Source: Pseudomonas syringae
GTDB taxonomy: Bacteria; Pseudomonadota; Gammaproteobacteria; Pseudomonadales; Pseudomonadaceae
Direction of reading: 5' to 3'
DNA: 64,000 nt
Assembly: GCF_021605415.1 (NCBI RefSeq)
Contig: NZ_WKEQ01000005.1
Span: 62,001 to 126,000, forward strand
Part shown: positions 7,826-18,014 of the stretch, piece by piece
Numbering within the stretch: the stretch's first letter is position 1
How the letters are laid out: each line of letters begins with the position of its first letter
The notes under the pieces: generated by a model
Told to the model about the DNA's origin: nothing
Database searches by the model: none
The model's input: the letters and a program-made list of their open reading frames with translations, nothing else
Position numbers and translations under genes: made by a program

Positions 7826-8989
7826 GTGATCGACGGGCAACCGCTCGCCTGCTTTCAGCCTTTCATCGACACCGCCACCGGACGCATTGCCGGCGTGGAA
7901 GCGTTGGGCCGCTTGCGTCAATCCGACGGCCAAATGGCTTCCGTCGGTCCACTGTTTGCTGACCCGCGCACACCTGCAATCGCCCTGCGCCGTCTTGATC
8001 GACAAATCCGCGATAACGCGCTGAGCCGCTTGCACGAAGCGCCCGCCGAATGGTTTCTCAGCCTGAACATGTCGCCACGCTGGATCAGCCGTTTGCGTGC
8101 CGATCAGGATTTGCCAAGCCTCAAACAACTGCTGCGACACGACGTCGATCCGCGGCGCATCGTCTTTGAAATCACTGAGCTGGGCGGTAACAGCCAGCGC
8201 CTGGCGGAAGTGGTCACGCGGTATCGCCAGGCCGGCGCACGCATCGCCATCGATGACTTCGGTGCCGGTTACTCGCAACTTGATCGCGTGCTGGCCCTGC
8301 AACCGGACATTCTCAAGCTCGACATGCGCCTGTTTCAGGCAGCCGCCCTTGGCGGGCCCAGCAGTGACGTAGTCAAGGCCCTCGCGCAAATGGCCGAAAA
8401 GACCGGGTGCTGGATCATCGCCGAAGGGGTGGAAACCGAGGCGCAATTGAGTTTTGCCCTGGAATGCGGCTCGCGTTATGTGCAGGGCTTTCTGTTTGCG
8501 CGGGCCGAAGAAGCGTTCTATCCCACCGAAGCCTTCGTGGACAAATTCGCCGAGCTTCGTCAGCGTTACGTGCGCCACAAACTGGCCGAGCGCGGTCGAT
8601 TGATGACTATGCGCCAGCAACTCGGCGAATTGATGGCCATCCTGCAATCCTGGGCTCAGGCCCGTGCGCCGTTGAGTGCCCTGCCGCAACTGGATGCCTT
8701 TCCCTGGCTGCTGCGGTTTTATCAATGCGACCGCCACGGCACGCAACTGACCCCCAATCTCGAATGGCGCAACAACGGCTGGGTCGCCGACAACCGTTAT
8801 CTGGGCCACAACTGGTCGTGGCGGCCATATTTCTATCACCTGCTGGCGGAAGGCTGGGAGGAGCGGCGCCTGACGCTGTCGAACACCTACCGCGATGCGA
8901 CGAGCAATCAGTACTGCCTGACGGCCGGACAGTTCTTCGAAAACGGCGAACGCCTGTTGCTGATCGATATCGACGCCGCCGGGTTGTAG
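7826..8989 (+). CDS. Cytosolic EAL-domain c-di-GMP phosphodiesterase with YkuI-like C-terminus
   Basis: 387 residues with a GTG start behind AAGGAGG. The EAL domain (residues ~1-235) keeps the expected catalytic and metal-binding motifs: EAL in [40 protein letters not shown] and QGF, so it should hydrolyse c-di-GMP. After a helical linker, a C-terminal sensor-like domain (~260-387) resembles the PAS/Cache-like domain of Bacillus YkuI. No signal peptide or membrane segment is present. It lies 68 bases before dgt and may be cotranscribed with it. Confidence 0.9.
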   Translation: MIDGQPLACFQPFIDTATGRIAGVEALGRLRQSDGQMASVGPLFADPRTPAIALRRLDRQIRDNALSRLHEAPAEWFLSLNMSPRWISRLRADQDLPSLKQLLRHDVDPRRIVFEITELGGNSQRLAEVVTRYRQAGARIAIDDFGAGYSQLDRVLALQPDILKLDMRLFQAAALGGPSSDVVKALAQMAEKTGCWIIAEGVETEAQLSFALECGSRYVQGFLFARAEEAFYPTEAFVDKFAELRQRYVRHKLAERGRLMTMRQQLGELMAILQSWAQARAPLSALPQLDAFPWLLRFYQCDRHGTQLTPNLEWRNNGWVADNRYLGHNWSWRPYFYHLLAEGWEERRLTLSNTYRDATSNQYCLTAGQFFENGERLLLIDIDAAGL

Positions 8990-9057
8990 TTCCGCTTGCA
9001 GGCATCAGTCTGAACCGGGAAGCTAGGGCACCCCTCACCCGACGGAGTGAATCAGCC

Positions 9058-10386
9058 TTGGATTGGCATACCCTGCTCAACCGCGAACGCCTCGGAAAAC
9101 CGCTGCACAGCCCCCAGGAACTTGGCCGCAGCCCGTTTCACAAGGATCACGATCGCATCATTTTTTCCGGCGCCTTCCGCCGCCTCGGCCGCAAGACCCA
9201 AGTGCATCCGGTCTCAAGCAACGATCACATTCACACGCGTCTGACCCATTCGCTGGAAGTCAGCTGCGTGGGCCGTTCGCTGGGCATGCGCGTCGGAGAG
9301 ACGCTGCGCAGCGCCCTGCCGCAATGGTGCGATCCGAGCGATTTGGGCATGGTCGTGCAATCGGCTTGCCTGGCCCACGACATCGGCAATCCGCCCTTCG
9401 GCCATTCCGGCGAAGACGCGATTCGCCACTGGTTCCAGCAAGCCGCCGGGCGTGGCTGGCTCGACGGGATGAGTGAGGCCGAACGTGGCGACTTCCTCAA
9501 TTTCGAAGGCAACGCCCAAGGGTTCCGAGTGCTCACCCAACTGGAATACCACCAGTTCGACGGCGGCACCCGGTTGACCTACGCCACGCTGGGCACTTAC
9601 CTGAAATACCCATGGACGGCGCGTCACGCTGACTCGCTCGGTTACAAGAAACACAAGTTCGGTTGCTACCAGAGCGAGCTGCCGCTGCTTGAGCAGATCG
9701 CCCACAAACTGGGTCTGCCGCAACTGGAAGAACAGCGCTGGGCACGGCACCCGCTGGTGTACCTGATGGAGGCGGCGGACGACATTTGTTATGCCCTCAT
9801 CGACCTCGAAGACGGCGTGGAGATGGAGCTGTTGGACTACGCCGAAGTCGAGTCACTGTTGCTCAATCTGGTCGGTGATGATCTGCCGGAAACCTATCGT
9901 CAACTCGGCCCGCAGGATTCTCGTCGGCGCAAACTGGCGATCCTGCGCGGGAAGGCCATCGAGCATTTGACCAACGCGGCGGCGCGCGCCTTTGTCGAAC
10001 AACAGGACGCCCTGCTCGCCGGCACCTTGCATGGCGATCTGGTGGAACACATGCACGGTCCGGCCAAACGTTGCGTACTGAACGCCAAGGACATCGCGCG
10101 CAAGAAAATCTTCCAGGACAAACGCAAAACCCTGCATGAAATCGGCGCCTACACGACGCTGGAAATCCTGCTCAATGCGTTCTGCGGCGCCGCCCTGGAA
10201 CAACACAACGGCCGCACGCCTTCGTTCAAGAGCCGCCGTGTCCTTGATTTGTTGGGCAGTAACGCGCCGGATCCGCACGGCTCGTTGCATGGTTCTTTCC
10301 TGCGCATGATCGATTTCATTGCAGGCATGACCGACAGCTACGCCAGTGACATGGCACTGGAAATGACTGGGCGTTCAGCCCGTTGA
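9058..10386 (+). CDS. dgt: Deoxyguanosinetriphosphate triphosphohydrolase
   Basis: 442 residues of the HD-domain dGTPase family, which cleaves dGTP to deoxyguanosine and tripolyphosphate. The metal-binding residues are visible in [11 protein letters not shown] and [16 protein letters not shown]. The frame is open far upstream, but the family N-terminus ([15 protein letters not shown]) points to a TTG start at 9058, ten bases after GGAG; the longer form would overlap the EAL gene. It ends just before a REP-like inverted repeat. Confidence 0.9.
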   Translation: MDWHTLLNRERLGKPLHSPQELGRSPFHKDHDRIIFSGAFRRLGRKTQVHPVSSNDHIHTRLTHSLEVSCVGRSLGMRVGETLRSALPQWCDPSDLGMVVQSACLAHDIGNPPFGHSGEDAIRHWFQQAAGRGWLDGMSEAERGDFLNFEGNAQGFRVLTQLEYHQFDGGTRLTYATLGTYLKYPWTARHADSLGYKKHKFGCYQSELPLLEQIAHKLGLPQLEEQRWARHPLVYLMEAADDICYALIDLEDGVEMELLDYAEVESLLLNLVGDDLPETYRQLGPQDSRRRKLAILRGKAIEHLTNAAARAFVEQQDALLAGTLHGDLVEHMHGPAKRCVLNAKDIARKKIFQDKRKTLHEIGAYTTLEILLNAFCGAALEQHNGRTPSFKSRRVLDLLGSNAPDPHGSLHGSFLRMIDFIAGMTDSYASDMALEMTGRSAR

Positions 10387-10390
10387 ACGT

Positions 10391-10466
10391 GCAGGAGCTA
10401 CCGCAGGCTGCGATCTTATGATTGTTCTTTCAAATCAAAGATCGCAGCCTGTGTCAGCTCCTACAG
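10391..10466. repeat. REP-like inverted repeat
   Basis: Arms GCAGGCTGCGATCTT and AAGATCGCAGCCTG, with outer GGAGCT/AGCTCC arms, around a short AT-rich centre. The same GCAGGCTGCGATCTT unit recurs near 38,020. Such elements are common between Pseudomonas genes. Confidence 0.75.
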
Positions 10467-10636
10467 TGGGTTACTTGGCCAGTAATGTGAGTCTTCCCTA
10501 CCGTCGTTAAACAGGGGCGCAAAAGCAGATACAAGCCGCGTAATAAAAGACAACTTCAACAACAACAAGAAAATATAAAACCAGCACTTCCTAACTCCTC
10601 AACCAGTTCATTCGTAGTCCACATCTCTCTTTCGCG

Positions 10637-10650
10637 TAGGATTAATCCTA
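10637..10650. promoter_or_regulatory. Perfect 14-bp palindrome, candidate autoregulatory site
   Basis: TAGGATTAATCCTA lies about 90 bases upstream of the response-regulator gene and overlaps a possible -10. NarL/FixJ-type regulators bind short inverted repeats, and BvgA-like proteins control their own operon, so this is a reasonable but unproven operator. Confidence 0.5.
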
Positions 10651-10740
10651 TATTGCTGCTGATGTCATGTCGGCTCATACGACCGCTCATTCATCTGAGC
10701 TAAGGTGCGCGCTTTATTCGCGCTTGTATGGGATTTGATT

Positions 10741-11367
10741 ATGAACTCCGTTTTTATTGTCGACGATCACCCGGTTATCCGTCTTGCCGTTCGAATGCTG
10801 CTGGAGCACGAAGGTTATAAGGTTGTCGGCGAAACCGATAACGGCGTCGATGCCATGCAGATGGTGCGTGAGTGCATGCCGGATCTGATCATTCTGGACA
10901 TCAGTATCCCCAAACTCGACGGCCTCGAAGTGCTGGCTCGTTTCAACGCCATGAGCTCACCGGTGAAAACCCTTGTACTGACCGCCCAATGCCCGAGCCT
11001 GTTTGGCATTCGCTGTATGCAATCCGGCGCCTCGGGGTATGTCTGCAAGGAAGAAGACTTGAGCGAACTGGTCAGCGCGATCAAAGCGATACTGTCCGGT
11101 TATAACTACTTTCCGAGCCAGGCGTTGAATCCTGTTCGCAGTGACGACGTGCGTTATGTCGAACTTGAACTGTTCAAGGCCGTCAATGATCGGGAATTAA
11201 TGGTGCTGCAGTTGTTTGCTCAGGGGCGCACTAACAAGGAAATAGCAAAAGGCATGTTTCTCAGCAATAAGACCGTCAGCACTTACAAGAAACGCCTCAT
11301 GCAAAAACTCAAAGCCAAATCCCTTGTAGAACTTATCGAAATGGCCAAACGCAACGCACTCGTGTGA
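10741..11367 (+). CDS. BvgA/EvgA-like response regulator (REC-LuxR)
   Basis: 208 residues. Receiver domain at ~1-120 with acidic pair DD8-9, phosphoacceptor Asp53 (LIILDISIP) and switch Thr (VLTA); LuxR/NarL-type helix-turn-helix at ~145-205 (DRELMVLQLFAQGRTNKEIAKGMFLSNKTVSTYKKRLMQKL). Start at 10741, with GGGA seven bases upstream. Its stop overlaps the start region of the following BvgS-like kinase, so the two form a phosphorelay pair. Target genes are unknown; the flanking EAL and HD-GYP genes are natural guesses. Confidence 0.93.
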   Translation: MNSVFIVDDHPVIRLAVRMLLEHEGYKVVGETDNGVDAMQMVRECMPDLIILDISIPKLDGLEVLARFNAMSSPVKTLVLTAQCPSLFGIRCMQSGASGYVCKEEDLSELVSAIKAILSGYNYFPSQALNPVRSDDVRYVELELFKAVNDRELMVLQLFAQGRTNKEIAKGMFLSNKTVSTYKKRLMQKLKAKSLVELIEMAKRNALV

Positions 11368-14300
11368 GAACCAGGATGCCCAGCCGCTTAAAGGACTATT
11401 TGATCGCATTGAGTGCAAGTCTATGCCTCTTTGCCCCGGCATTTGCCCTGACGGAAGACTCGCAGGTTTACCGGCTACTCAGTCGCGCGGCGAGCGGCTC
11501 GGTGCAAGTCCCGCTGGATCAGGCGCAGCGCCAGTGGCTGCAGACGCGCCGCGAGTTGGTACTGGGTACTTCAGCGCCTGATTATCCGCCCTTCGACATG
11601 ACCGTCAGCGGTCGCGACTACGAAGGGTTCACCGCGGACTATGCGGGCATCCTCGGTCAAGCGATGGGTCTGCCGGTCAGGGTTCAGCGTTTCGAGTCGC
11701 GGGAAGCTGCCATCCAGGCGCTGGTCGAAGGCAAGGTGGATCTGCTCGGTACTGCCAACGGCTATGAAGTCGGTAACGCCGACATTGCGCTGTCCCGACC
11801 CTACGCCATAGATCAACCGGTGCTGGTCACACGCGAGGGGGAAACCCGGTCATTGAGTGACGGTCTGGCCGGCTTGCGCCTGAGCATGGTGTATCACTAC
11901 TTGCCGATGGATGAAGTCAAAAACCTGTACCCCAAAGCGATCATTACGTCGTACCCCTCTTACCAAAATGCAATCAACGCGGTTGCGTTCGATCAAGCCG
12001 ACGTATTTCTCGGCGATACCATTTCCACCCATTACCTGATCAACAAGGGCTATCTGAACAACATTCGGATGGCCAACTTCGGTAAACACGAGGCGTACGG
12101 TTTCAGCTTCGCGGTACACCGCAAAAACCACGTACTTCTGACCCTCATCGATGCGGTGCTTAAAGCCGTTCCCAATAGCGAGCGAGACAACATCGCCAAA
12201 CGCTGGAGTGCCGGCAGCGACATTCTGATGACCGATCGCAAGTTGCAACTGACCCGACGCGAAGAGCTTTGGCTGAAGGAGCATGCGGTGGTGCGCGTGG
12301 TCGTCAACGAAGCGTTCGCGCCGCTGAGTTTTTTTGACAGTGACGGCAACTTCCGCGGCATCAGCGCCGACCTGCTCGAACTGATCAGGCTGCGCACCGG
12401 CCTGCGCTTCGAAGTCCGCCGCAGCCGCAACGACGGCCAAATGATCGAACAGATCCACAATCGCCAGGCCGATCTGATCGCCGCCCTGCTGCCCAGCCCA
12501 CAGCGTGAACAATCCCTGAGCTTCAGCCGTCCCTACCTGGAAAACTCCTTTGTCCTGCTGACCCGAAAAACCGCCGACAGCCCCACGCACCTCGGCCAGC
12601 TCAAAGGCAAGCCTCTGGCGATCGCTCAAGGCAATCCGATGATCGATTATCTGCGGCGGGACTTTCCGCGTATTCGCCTGATCGAAACCCCGGACGCCTA
12701 CGCCGCTGTCTCGCTGCTGGCCGAAGGCAAGGTCGATGGCGCCGTGAACTCGCTGGTGATCGCCAACCATTACATCGCGTCGCAAACCTTCGCCCAGCCA
12801 CTGCAAATCACCACCACCATCGGCACACAGCAAGCCGCGTTCTCCCTGGCAACGGCCAGCGACAACGACGAGCTGGGCTCAATAATCGACAAGGCATTGC
12901 TGAGCATTGCGCCAGAGGAACTGGGCATCATCAATGGACGCTGGCGCGGTTATTCCACGCCTTCGCAAAGCACCTGGCGCAATTATCAACGGCTGTTCTA
13001 TCAAGTGGCGACCGGCGTCGGTCTGCTCCTTTTGCTGTCGCTGGCCTGGAACGCCTACATGCGTCGCCAGATCAAACAGCGTCAGGCGGCTGAACGGGCA
13101 TTGAGCGATCAGTTCGAATTCATGCGGTCATTGGTCAACGGCACGCCACACCCTATTTATGTCCGAGACCGCCAGGGTTTGTTGCAAAGCTGCAACGACA
13201 GCTATCTCGAAGCGTTCAGCGCCCGGCGCGAAGACGTCATCGGTAAAAGCGTCATTCAAGGCACGTTGAGCAATGCCTTCGAAGCCCGGGCGTTTCAGGC
13301 CGATTACCAACGGGTGGTGGCCGAAGGCAAGCCGCTGGTACTGGATCGGCCGCTGCAAATCGGCAACCGCCAACTGACGATCTATCACTGGATCCTGCCT
13401 TACCGCGACTCCAGCGGCGATGTGCAAGGGATCATCGGCGGCTGGATCGACATCAGCGAGCGCCGGCAACTGCTCGACAAATTGCGCGCCGCCAAAGAGC
13501 GCGCCGACAGTGCCAACCGGGCCAAAAGCACGTTCCTCGCGACCATGAGCCATGAGATCCGCACGCCGATGAACGCAGTGATCGGCATGCTCGAACTGAC
13601 GCTCAAGCGCATCGAGGCGCACCACCCGGATCGCTCGTCGATCGACACCGCCTATCGCTCGGCCAAGGATCTGCTCGGCCTGATCGGTGACATCCTCGAC
13701 ATCGCCAGGATCGAATCCGGACGCCTGAGCCTGAGCCCCGAATGGATCAACCTGGAGGACACCGTAGGGTCGACGGTCAGAATATTCGATGGCCTGGCCC
13801 GGCAAAAAAACCTTTCCTTGCAAGTAAATCTGCATCCGCGCGCCACGGCGGTGGATGTCCATCTCGATCCCCTGCGCTTCAAGCAGGTGCTGTCGAATCT
13901 CATCAGCAATGCCATCAAGTTCACCGAACAGGGGCACATTCGGATCGCCGTGAATGTGCAGGACACGGAGGTTGCTGATCGATGCTTGTTGCAATTGACG
14001 GTTCAGGACAGTGGCGCGGGGATCAGTGCCGAAGATCAGCAACGTCTGTTCGAACCTTTCGTCCAGGCCGGCAACGGTGGGCGGCAAAGTCGCGGCGGTG
14101 CGGGGCTGGGCCTGGTCATCAGCCGAAACCTTTGCGAAATGATGGGCGGACAACTGCAATTGAGCAGCCAGCCTGACATCGGCACCCAAGTGTGTATTTC
14201 CCTCCCCCTGGCCACCCGTGCCGCCATAGTGAGGAGCCCGGCAAACGAACCGCTGATTCAAGTCTCATCGACCCCTTTGAGCGTTCTGGTGGTGGACGAC

Positions 14301-15020
14301 CATCCCGCCAACCGTTTGTTGATGTGTCAGCAACTGGAGTTTCTCGGCCACCGCTCCAGCGTTGCGGAGGACGGTCAGAGCGGTCTCGAAAACTGGATGA
14401 ACGGCCAGTTCGATCTGGTGATCGTCGACTGCAACATGCCGGTCATGAATGGCTACGACCTGACTCGGGCGATCCGTCAGCACGAGCGGCAGACAGGACG
14501 CCAGCCCTGCACCGTGCTCGGTTTTACCGCCAATGCTCAGCCGGAGGAAATACAACGCTGCAAACGCGCAGGCATGAATGACTGCCTGTTCAAGCCGTTG
14601 AGCCTGAATGTTCTGAACGAGTGGATCAGCACCCTTCAGCCTGCTTTCGCGTCCCCGCCGTTCAATCTGCAAGGCCTGAATCAATTGACCGGAGGTCAGC
14701 CAGCCCAGACGCGGCGTTTACTTCTGGAGCTGCTCAACAGCAGCCGTCTGGATCGTCAGGAACTACTGGCCTTGGCGCCCGAGTACGATCGCGAAGCTTT
14801 GGCGCAGGTTGCACACAAGATCAAGGGGGCAGCGCGCATTGCCCAGGCATCTCAAGTCATCGAATGTTGCGAAGCGCTCGAACAGGCCTGCGTGCAGTCA
14901 TCCTCCGTGCAGGAAATTGCCTCATGCCGCGAGGCCTGCAGCCGGGCCATGCTCGATCTTGAACGAGCACTGCAGCAACAATTGCAGCACGACAGCCAAA
15001 GCACGATGACCGAGCCTTAA
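11364..15020 (+). CDS. BvgS-like unorthodox hybrid sensor kinase
   Basis: 1218 residues. Order: signal peptide (~1-32, ending AFALTEDS); two periplasmic Venus-flytrap SBP_bac_3 domains (~50-270 and ~295-525); one membrane helix (~540-558); PAS (~580-690); HisKA with His ~729 in TMSHEIRTPMN; HATPase (SNAIKF, DSGAGIS, GAGLGLV); receiver with Asp ~1020 (VIVDCNMPVMNG); C-terminal HPt with His ~1150 (AHKIKGAAR). This is the full four-step BvgS/EvgS relay. The start is either the GTG at 11364, overlapping the regulator's stop, or an ATG at 11376; neither has a strong ribosome site. Confidence 0.94.
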   Translation: MRTRMPSRLKDYLIALSASLCLFAPAFALTEDSQVYRLLSRAASGSVQVPLDQAQRQWLQTRRELVLGTSAPDYPPFDMTVSGRDYEGFTADYAGILGQAMGLPVRVQRFESREAAIQALVEGKVDLLGTANGYEVGNADIALSRPYAIDQPVLVTREGETRSLSDGLAGLRLSMVYHYLPMDEVKNLYPKAIITSYPSYQNAINAVAFDQADVFLGDTISTHYLINKGYLNNIRMANFGKHEAYGFSFAVHRKNHVLLTLIDAVLKAVPNSERDNIAKRWSAGSDILMTDRKLQLTRREELWLKEHAVVRVVVNEAFAPLSFFDSDGNFRGISADLLELIRLRTGLRFEVRRSRNDGQMIEQIHNRQADLIAALLPSPQREQSLSFSRPYLENSFVLLTRKTADSPTHLGQLKGKPLAIAQGNPMIDYLRRDFPRIRLIETPDAYAAVSLLAEGKVDGAVNSLVIANHYIASQTFAQPLQITTTIGTQQAAFSLATASDNDELGSIIDKALLSIAPEELGIINGRWRGYSTPSQSTWRNYQRLFYQVATGVGLLLLLSLAWNAYMRRQIKQRQAAERALSDQFEFMRSLVNGTPHPIYVRDRQGLLQSCNDSYLEAFSARREDVIGKSVIQGTLSNAFEARAFQADYQRVVAEGKPLVLDRPLQIGNRQLTIYHWILPYRDSSGDVQGIIGGWIDISERRQLLDKLRAAKERADSANRAKSTFLATMSHEIRTPMNAVIGMLELTLKRIEAHHPDRSSIDTAYRSAKDLLGLIGDILDIARIESGRLSLSPEWINLEDTVGSTVRIFDGLARQKNLSLQVNLHPRATAVDVHLDPLRFKQVLSNLISNAIKFTEQGHIRIAVNVQDTEVADRCLLQLTVQDSGAGISAEDQQRLFEPFVQAGNGGRQSRGGAGLGLVISRNLCEMMGGQLQLSSQPDIGTQVCISLPLATRAAIVRSPANEPLIQVSSTPLSVLVVDDHPANRLLMCQQLEFLGHRSSVAEDGQSGLENWMNGQFDLVIVDCNMPVMNGYDLTRAIRQHERQTGRQPCTVLGFTANAQPEEIQRCKRAGMNDCLFKPLSLNVLNEWISTLQPAFASPPFNLQGLNQLTGGQPAQTRRLLLELLNSSRLDRQELLALAPEYDREALAQVAHKIKGAARIAQASQVIECCEALEQACVQSSSVQEIASCREACSRAMLDLERALQQQLQHDSQSTMTEP

Positions 15021-15068
15021 CTATGCTTGGGCGCTGAGCAGTGTGTTAAACATCACGGAGTGACAGCT

Positions 15069-18014
15069 ATGCCCAGCCCACTGCGTCCGGCACAACGCCG
15101 GTTCCCGTTGCACGTACACATCAGCGTTATGTTCACATTCCTGCTGCTGCTCACCGGCGTCGTGCTGGGGCTGTTCAATTATCGGCAGACGACGCAGATC
15201 ATCCTGTCGAGCAGTGAAAAGCTGTTCAACCGCATCGAACAGGATGTGCGCCTGGATCTGCAGTCTACCTATGAGCCCATCCGCCATATGCTCAGCCTGC
15301 TGGCTGACAACCCTGCCATCGGCGCTTCGCGGCTCGACGACCGGCTGGCATTGCTCAAACCGTTCAGGCAGGCGCTGACGGATAACCCCGACCTCGCGTC
15401 GCTGTACGTGGGTTTTGCCAATGGCGATTTCTTTATGGTGCGTCCGCTGCGCACGGCGGCATTGAAAGCGCTGTTTCAGGCGCCCGCGGCTGCGGCGTAT
15501 CAGGTCTGGAGCATTGAGCACGACGCCAGCGGTCTGCCCCGTTCGCAATCGCTGTTTTTCGACTCAACGCTGGTGCCGGTCGGCAGCCTGAGCAATCCCG
15601 ATGAAAGCTACGATCCGCGCAGTCGTGCCTGGTTTAACGCCGCCCGAGGGCAAGCCGACCAGATCACCACCGATCCATATGTGTTTTTTTCGACGCACAA
15701 CATCGGCACGACGCTGGCCCGGCGCAGCGGTGATAACGCAGTGATCGCTGCCGACCTGACCCTGGACGCTCTCTCGGCGACATTGACCAAACACGTGGTG
15801 ACCCCCGCCACCGAGATCGTCCTGTTCGACGCCGAAGGCAACGCGGTTGCCTATCCCGACAGCAGCCGTCTGATCGTCGACGACCGAACGGCACGCCTTG
15901 CCAAGGCAGCCGACCTGAGTCCGAGCCTGCACGCGTTACTGTCGGGTAATCATCAAGGTAATCGTTTGAGCGCCGATGGTCGCGAATGGATCGTCGCCCG
16001 CAACACCCTTGAGGAAGGCGGCCCGCAGGGTTTGCGAATGGCCCTGTTGGTGCCGGAAGACGAATTGCTGGTGGACGCCTATCGTATGCGCTGGCAAGGC
16101 GCGCTGATAACCCTGGCGACGTTGTTGCTGTGTCTGCCACTGGGCTGGCTGATCTCGCGGATCCTGGTCAAGCCGCTGAAGGCGCTGGTCAAGGAGGCCG
16201 ACGCGATCCGCAGTTTCAATTTCGATTTCCCGATGATGCGCCGCTCACCCGTGCTGGAAGTGGATCAGCTGAGCGTCTCGATGGCGCGCATGAAAGACAC
16301 CCTCGGCAGTTTTTTTCGCATCACCAACAGCCTGAGTGGGGAAACCCGTTTTGCGCCGCTGTTGCAACGGGTTCTGTTCGAGACCGTGCAAATCGCCCAG
16401 GCGCAGGCGGGTCTGATCTATTTGCGTGACAGCGATGGCAGTCGCGTGGAGCCCTATGGGCTAGTGATTGATGGCGTCTCGCAGCCATTGGCCGAATACG
16501 CCATTCAAGGTCAGGATCTTGAAAGCGGACAAGGGCCGGCGTGGTTCGAGCAACTGACAGACGCAGACACTGTGGTGAGTGACTTCGGCTTTGAACAGGC
16601 CGGCGATTTGCAGAAGGTGCTGCTGACCATCAACTCGCCGCGGGTGCATCTGATTGGCATCCGTCTGCATAACCGTCACAACGAAACGATCGGCCTGTTG
16701 GTTCTGCTGATCAGCGACAGCGGCACTGCGCAGGATCTGGAAAAACTGCGGCCTGATCGCATCGCGTTCCTTCAGGCGGTGTCCGGCGCCGCTGCCGTGA
16801 GCATCGAAAGCCAGCGTCTGCAAGCCAAGCAGAAACAATTGCTGGATGCATTCATCCAGTTGCTCGCCGGCGCCATCGATGCCAAAAGTCCTTACACCGG
16901 CGGCCACTGCCAGCGCGTGCCGGAGCTGACCCTCATGCTTGCCCATGCCGCCGCTGCCAGCCAGGCGCCCGCGTTCAGCAACTATCAGCCCAACGAGGAC
17001 GAGTGGGAAGCCTTGCACATCGCGGCCTGGCTGCATGACTGCGGCAAGGTCACGACCCCGGAATACGTGGTCGACAAAGCCACCAAACTGGAAACCCTGA
17101 ACGACCGCATCCATGAGATCCGCACCCGTTTCGAAATCCTCAAGCGCGACGCCTGGGTCGATTACTGGCGAGGGCTGGCCACGGGCGGCGAAGCGTCTCA
17201 TTTGGCCGAACAGCGCAACGCCACGCTGACTGCGCTGGATGATGACTTTGCCTTCGTCGCGCGCTGCAATCTGGGCAGTGAAGCCATGGGTGACAGCGAC
17301 CTGCAACGTCTGGAAAAGGTTGCCCGACGTACATGGGTGCGCACACTGGACGATCGACTCGGGGTTTCCTGGGAAGAGAACCGTCGTCAGGCCAGAACCC
17401 CGGCGCCGACTTTGCCGGTCACCGAAAACTTGCTGGCGGACAAGCCCGAACATCTGTTGGAGCGTGCCGACAGCGAGCTGATCCCGGAGGACAATCCCTG
17501 GGGCTTCAAACTGGACGCGCCGCAGTACAAATACAATCGCGGCGAGCTGTACAACCTGAGCATCGTGCGCGGCACCCTGACCCGCGAAGAGCGCTACATC
17601 ATCAATCACCACATGGTGCAGACGATCCTGATGCTCAGCCACTTGCCCTTCCCAAGCCACTTGAACAGCGTCGCGGAAATCGCCGGTGGCCACCATGAAA
17701 AAATGGACGGCACCGGTTACCCGAAACGTTTGAAGCGCGAAGAAATGAGCCTGCCGGCGCGGATGATGGCGATCGCCGATATTTTCGAAGCATTGACGGC
17801 GGCGGATCGCCCGTACAAAAAGGCCAAATCCCTGAGCGAAGCGCTGGGCATCATGGCCACCATGTGCCGCGATGCCCACATCGATGCCGAACTGTTCGGC
17901 CTGTTCATCAACGATGGCGTGTACATGCAGTACGCCACGCGCTTTCTCGATCCGCGGCAGATTGATGCGGTGGATCCCGCCGGCCTGTTGCTCAAGGCCG
18001 GCGTGACAGTGTAA
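15069..18014 (+). CDS. Cache-HAMP-GAF-HD-GYP c-di-GMP phosphodiesterase
   Basis: 981 residues. An N-terminal membrane helix (~20-42), a periplasmic dCache-type sensor (~45-335), a second helix (~345-365), HAMP (~366-420), a GAF-like region (~430-590) and an HD-GYP domain (~605-965). Key motifs are HD in AWLHDCGK (~656) and HHEKMDGTGYP (~875-885), so it probably degrades c-di-GMP. HD and GYP parts are split by some 150 extra residues. Start at 15069 after CACGGAG; only 48 bases separate it from the BvgS-like gene, so it may belong to that operon. Confidence 0.92.
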   Translation: MPSPLRPAQRRFPLHVHISVMFTFLLLLTGVVLGLFNYRQTTQIILSSSEKLFNRIEQDVRLDLQSTYEPIRHMLSLLADNPAIGASRLDDRLALLKPFRQALTDNPDLASLYVGFANGDFFMVRPLRTAALKALFQAPAAAAYQVWSIEHDASGLPRSQSLFFDSTLVPVGSLSNPDESYDPRSRAWFNAARGQADQITTDPYVFFSTHNIGTTLARRSGDNAVIAADLTLDALSATLTKHVVTPATEIVLFDAEGNAVAYPDSSRLIVDDRTARLAKAADLSPSLHALLSGNHQGNRLSADGREWIVARNTLEEGGPQGLRMALLVPEDELLVDAYRMRWQGALITLATLLLCLPLGWLISRILVKPLKALVKEADAIRSFNFDFPMMRRSPVLEVDQLSVSMARMKDTLGSFFRITNSLSGETRFAPLLQRVLFETVQIAQAQAGLIYLRDSDGSRVEPYGLVIDGVSQPLAEYAIQGQDLESGQGPAWFEQLTDADTVVSDFGFEQAGDLQKVLLTINSPRVHLIGIRLHNRHNETIGLLVLLISDSGTAQDLEKLRPDRIAFLQAVSGAAAVSIESQRLQAKQKQLLDAFIQLLAGAIDAKSPYTGGHCQRVPELTLMLAHAAAASQAPAFSNYQPNEDEWEALHIAAWLHDCGKVTTPEYVVDKATKLETLNDRIHEIRTRFEILKRDAWVDYWRGLATGGEASHLAEQRNATLTALDDDFAFVARCNLGSEAMGDSDLQRLEKVARRTWVRTLDDRLGVSWEENRRQARTPAPTLPVTENLLADKPEHLLERADSELIPEDNPWGFKLDAPQYKYNRGELYNLSIVRGTLTREERYIINHHMVQTILMLSHLPFPSHLNSVAEIAGGHHEKMDGTGYPKRLKREEMSLPARMMAIADIFEALTAADRPYKKAKSLSEALGIMATMCRDAHIDAELFGLFINDGVYMQYATRFLDPRQIDAVDPAGLLLKAGVTV

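Larger units (their letters stand above)
10387..10740. other. Intergenic region before the BvgA-like regulator
   Basis: 354 bases without a gene. 10391-10466 is a REP-type inverted repeat. The middle is AT-rich. A perfect 14-bp palindrome is at 10637-10650 with a possible -10 (TATATT, 10649-10654) directly on it and no recognisable -35, which suggests an activator-dependent promoter. A small GCGCG/CGCGC hairpin (10707-10723) sits in the expected leader. Confidence 0.6.

Noticed and set aside
8407..9057. N-terminal extension of dgt
   Set aside because: It would overlap most of the EAL gene and has no homology feel; the TTG at 9058 gives the family N-terminus.
16461..17879. 472-codon minus-strand open frame over the HD-GYP gene
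   Set aside because: Antisense shadow caused by GC-rich third positions; no motif or ribosome site.
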